This document shows, in pieces, positions 63,041-64,000 of a stretch of DNA of 64,000 nt. Origin of the DNA: Chryseobacterium glaciei (lineage in GTDB: Bacteria > Bacteroidota > Bacteroidia > Flavobacteriales > Weeksellaceae); NCBI RefSeq assembly GCF_001648155.1, contig NZ_CP015199.1, positions 4,349,001-4,413,000 of the forward strand, written 5' to 3'. The notes beneath the pieces are model-generated. The model ran no database searches. It had not been told where the DNA came from and saw only the letters and a program-made list of their open reading frames with translations. The translations under genes and the position numbers were made by a program. Every line of letters begins with the position of its first letter. Position 1 is the stretch's first letter.

Positions 63041-63685
63041 TTAAATTTTTTGCTTTGCTTCTTCAATTGTTACGGTTTTTCCTAATGCGCCAAACTCATG
63101 AAGATCTCCAAAAACCTCAATTCTGATGGATTGATCCAGCCCTCCTATTTTTAAAGCATCAAAACCATTATCTTGAATTAATTTTTCAATTTCAGTATCA
63201 ATAGTTTCATCGTTATTTGCGTAAAATAAAACGGCTTTTTCAGGAGTTTGATAAGAAGATCCTGCTAAAGATGCAGCACCTAAAGTTCCGAATGCTTTAA
63301 CCAATTTTGCATTTTTGGGTAAATAAGAAGAATTAATTTCTCCTGCAGATTCATTTTCTCCTACAATTTTTTTGAAACCTCCATTTTCATCTGGAGCAAT
63401 AGGATTTGATGGATCTACAATGATTTTTCCTTCTAAATCTGTTGAATAGTCCTTTAAAAATCCACCAATTGTTTCAAATGGAATTGCCAAAATTACAATG
63501 TCTGCATCTTTTACAGCGGTTGCGATATCATTGGGTTTTGCATTCCATTTTACAGCAAGTTCTTTTGCTTTTTCGACATTTCTATCAGCGGCGATAAAGC
63601 TGGTATTTGATTTTGCAAAATTTCCGGCAACTGCCTGTCCGATGTTTCCTAAACCGATAACGGCTACTTTTGAATTTGTTGTCAT
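63041..63685 (-). CDS. NADP-binding reductase (F420-dependent reductase-like)
   Basis: A 214-residue Rossmann protein of the COG2085 type. The dinucleotide motif is VAVIGLGNIGQAVAGNF, followed by DADIVILAIPFETIG and IIVDPSNPIAPDE. It would reduce or oxidise an unidentified substrate with NADP(H). Followed by two small genes on the same strand; upstream is a divergent or co-directional Crp/Fnr gene at the window edge. Confidence 0.83.
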   Translation of the reverse strand: MTTNSKVAVIGLGNIGQAVAGNFAKSNTSFIAADRNVEKAKELAVKWNAKPNDIATAVKDADIVILAIPFETIGGFLKDYSTDLEGKIIVDPSNPIAPDENGGFKKIVGENESAGEINSSYLPKNAKLVKAFGTLGAASLAGSSYQTPEKAVLFYANNDETIDTEIEKLIQDNGFDALKIGGLDQSIRIEVFGDLHEFGALGKTVTIEEAKQKI

Positions 63686-63774
63686 AACTATTTCTTTTTA
63701 ATTTATACTGCAAATTTCTGTTGAAAAGAGGTCTCTTTCCAATGAACTGCATCAAGAAATAGTATTGATCTAGA

Positions 63775-64000
63775 TTAAGACTTTGACTTTACGAGTCTGT
63801 TTCTCAGTCTGCTCAGAAATTCTGGAGTGATGCCTAAAAAAGAAGCAATCTGTATTTGTGGAAGGCGATTGGATAAATGAGAATAGGTTTCCATAAAAGA
63901 AAGATACCGTTCTTCTGCCGTAGAACTGATATTTTGAAGCAACCGATTTTGAAGGGTAACAAAACTATTTTCTATTAAAACTCTAAAAATACGGTCAAAT
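63775..64000 (-). CDS. Crp/Fnr family regulator, C-terminal part (cut by window edge)
   Basis: The minus-strand reading entering at the right edge encodes about 74 residues to a TAA at 63775-63777: NRLLQNISSTAEERYLSF, then the helix-turn-helix LPQIQIASFLGITPEFLS and RLRNRLVKSKS. This is the C-terminus of a Crp/Fnr regulator like that at 8866. It lies 89 bp upstream of the NADP reductase gene and may control that cluster. The N-terminus lies outside the window. Confidence 0.8.
   Translation of the reverse strand, partial: FDRIFRVLIENSFVTLQNRLLQNISSTAEERYLSFMETYSHLSNRLPQIQIASFLGITPEFLSRLRNRLVKSKS

Noticed and set aside
1..64000. tRNA, rRNA, CRISPR and complete insertion sequences
   Set aside because: Gaps were read on both strands; no cloverleaf, spaced-repeat array or transposase gene was recognised. 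A dedicated scan would be more sensitive for divergent cases.

Overview
The window is AT-rich chromosomal DNA from a member of the Bacteroidota, most likely a Chryseobacterium-like flavobacterium (Weeksellaceae). Evidence: a PorQ-type type IX secretion gene next to cmk, a lipidated TamA homologue (TamL-like), a fused ResB/CcsA cytochrome c maturation protein, a GEVED-type secreted-protein relic, DUF2490 and TonB-dependent receptor genes, almost no Shine-Dalgarno sequences, and many promoters with the Bacteroidota -7 box TAnnTTTG. No rRNA, tRNA, CRISPR array, complete insertion sequence or prophage was seen. The species is an inference from protein character, not from a database search.

Layout. 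0.2-3.5 kb: a DUF2007 protein and a two-step lysine catabolic pair (lysine 6-transaminase and aminoadipate-semialdehyde dehydrogenase). 3.6-8.7 kb: a small membrane protein, an Arc-type ribbon-helix-helix protein, an SPFH protein and the giant CcsA fusion. 8.9-10.2 kb: a Crp/Fnr regulator and an exported isochorismatase-like hydrolase. 10.4-16.2 kb: FtsK, a LolA-like carrier, an LptF/LptG permease and a secreted protein. 16.3-21.7 kb: frr/pyrH, porQ/cmk, a YtxH/holin-like/unknown trio and a SpoU rRNA methylase. 21.7-26.6 kb: TamL-like protein, SanA-like protein, ferredoxin reductase, TlpA-like lipoprotein. 26.6-29.1 kb: an iron-type ABC permease and its ATPase, split by a 0.6 kb cassette. 29.3-35.3 kb: a MarR-controlled beta-oxidation operon (fadN, fadA, fadE order). 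35.4-44.2 kb: DUF805, a SpoT-like HD hydrolase, DUF2490 plus TonB-dependent receptor, UvrA, an NAD(P)-binding protein and an alpha/beta hydrolase lipoprotein. 44.2-48.6 kb is accessory in character: micro-ORF, pseudogene, beta-propeller-like and leucine-rich-repeat pair, two VOC proteins, an EndoV-like protein, GNAT. 48.6-58.3 kb: M28 peptidase, aminotransferase, membrane pyrophosphatase with an OmpA domain beside a soluble pyrophosphatase, RadC, L,D-transpeptidase-like protein, LolD. 58.7-61.9 kb: a TetR regulon. 62-64 kb: NTF2-like protein, DUF1080-like secreted protein, NADP-binding reductase and the C-terminus of a Crp/Fnr regulator.

The strongest candidate for an undescribed element is the cassette at 27591-28193. 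A PD-(D/E)XK nuclease of the GxxExxY family sits between roughly 79-bp terminal inverted repeats. Each repeat carries a stem-loop whose two copies differ by three compensatory base-pair changes, and the cassette lies exactly between two ABC transporter genes. GCAAAG-rich repeats with the same core words occur at three other places in the window. Other notable items are a membrane pyrophosphatase fused to an OmpA-like domain, palindromic MarR and TetR operators overlapping or next to TAnnTTTG promoters, two promoter/micro-ORF/terminator units, a long MITE-like inverted repeat and several further short intergenic repeat families.
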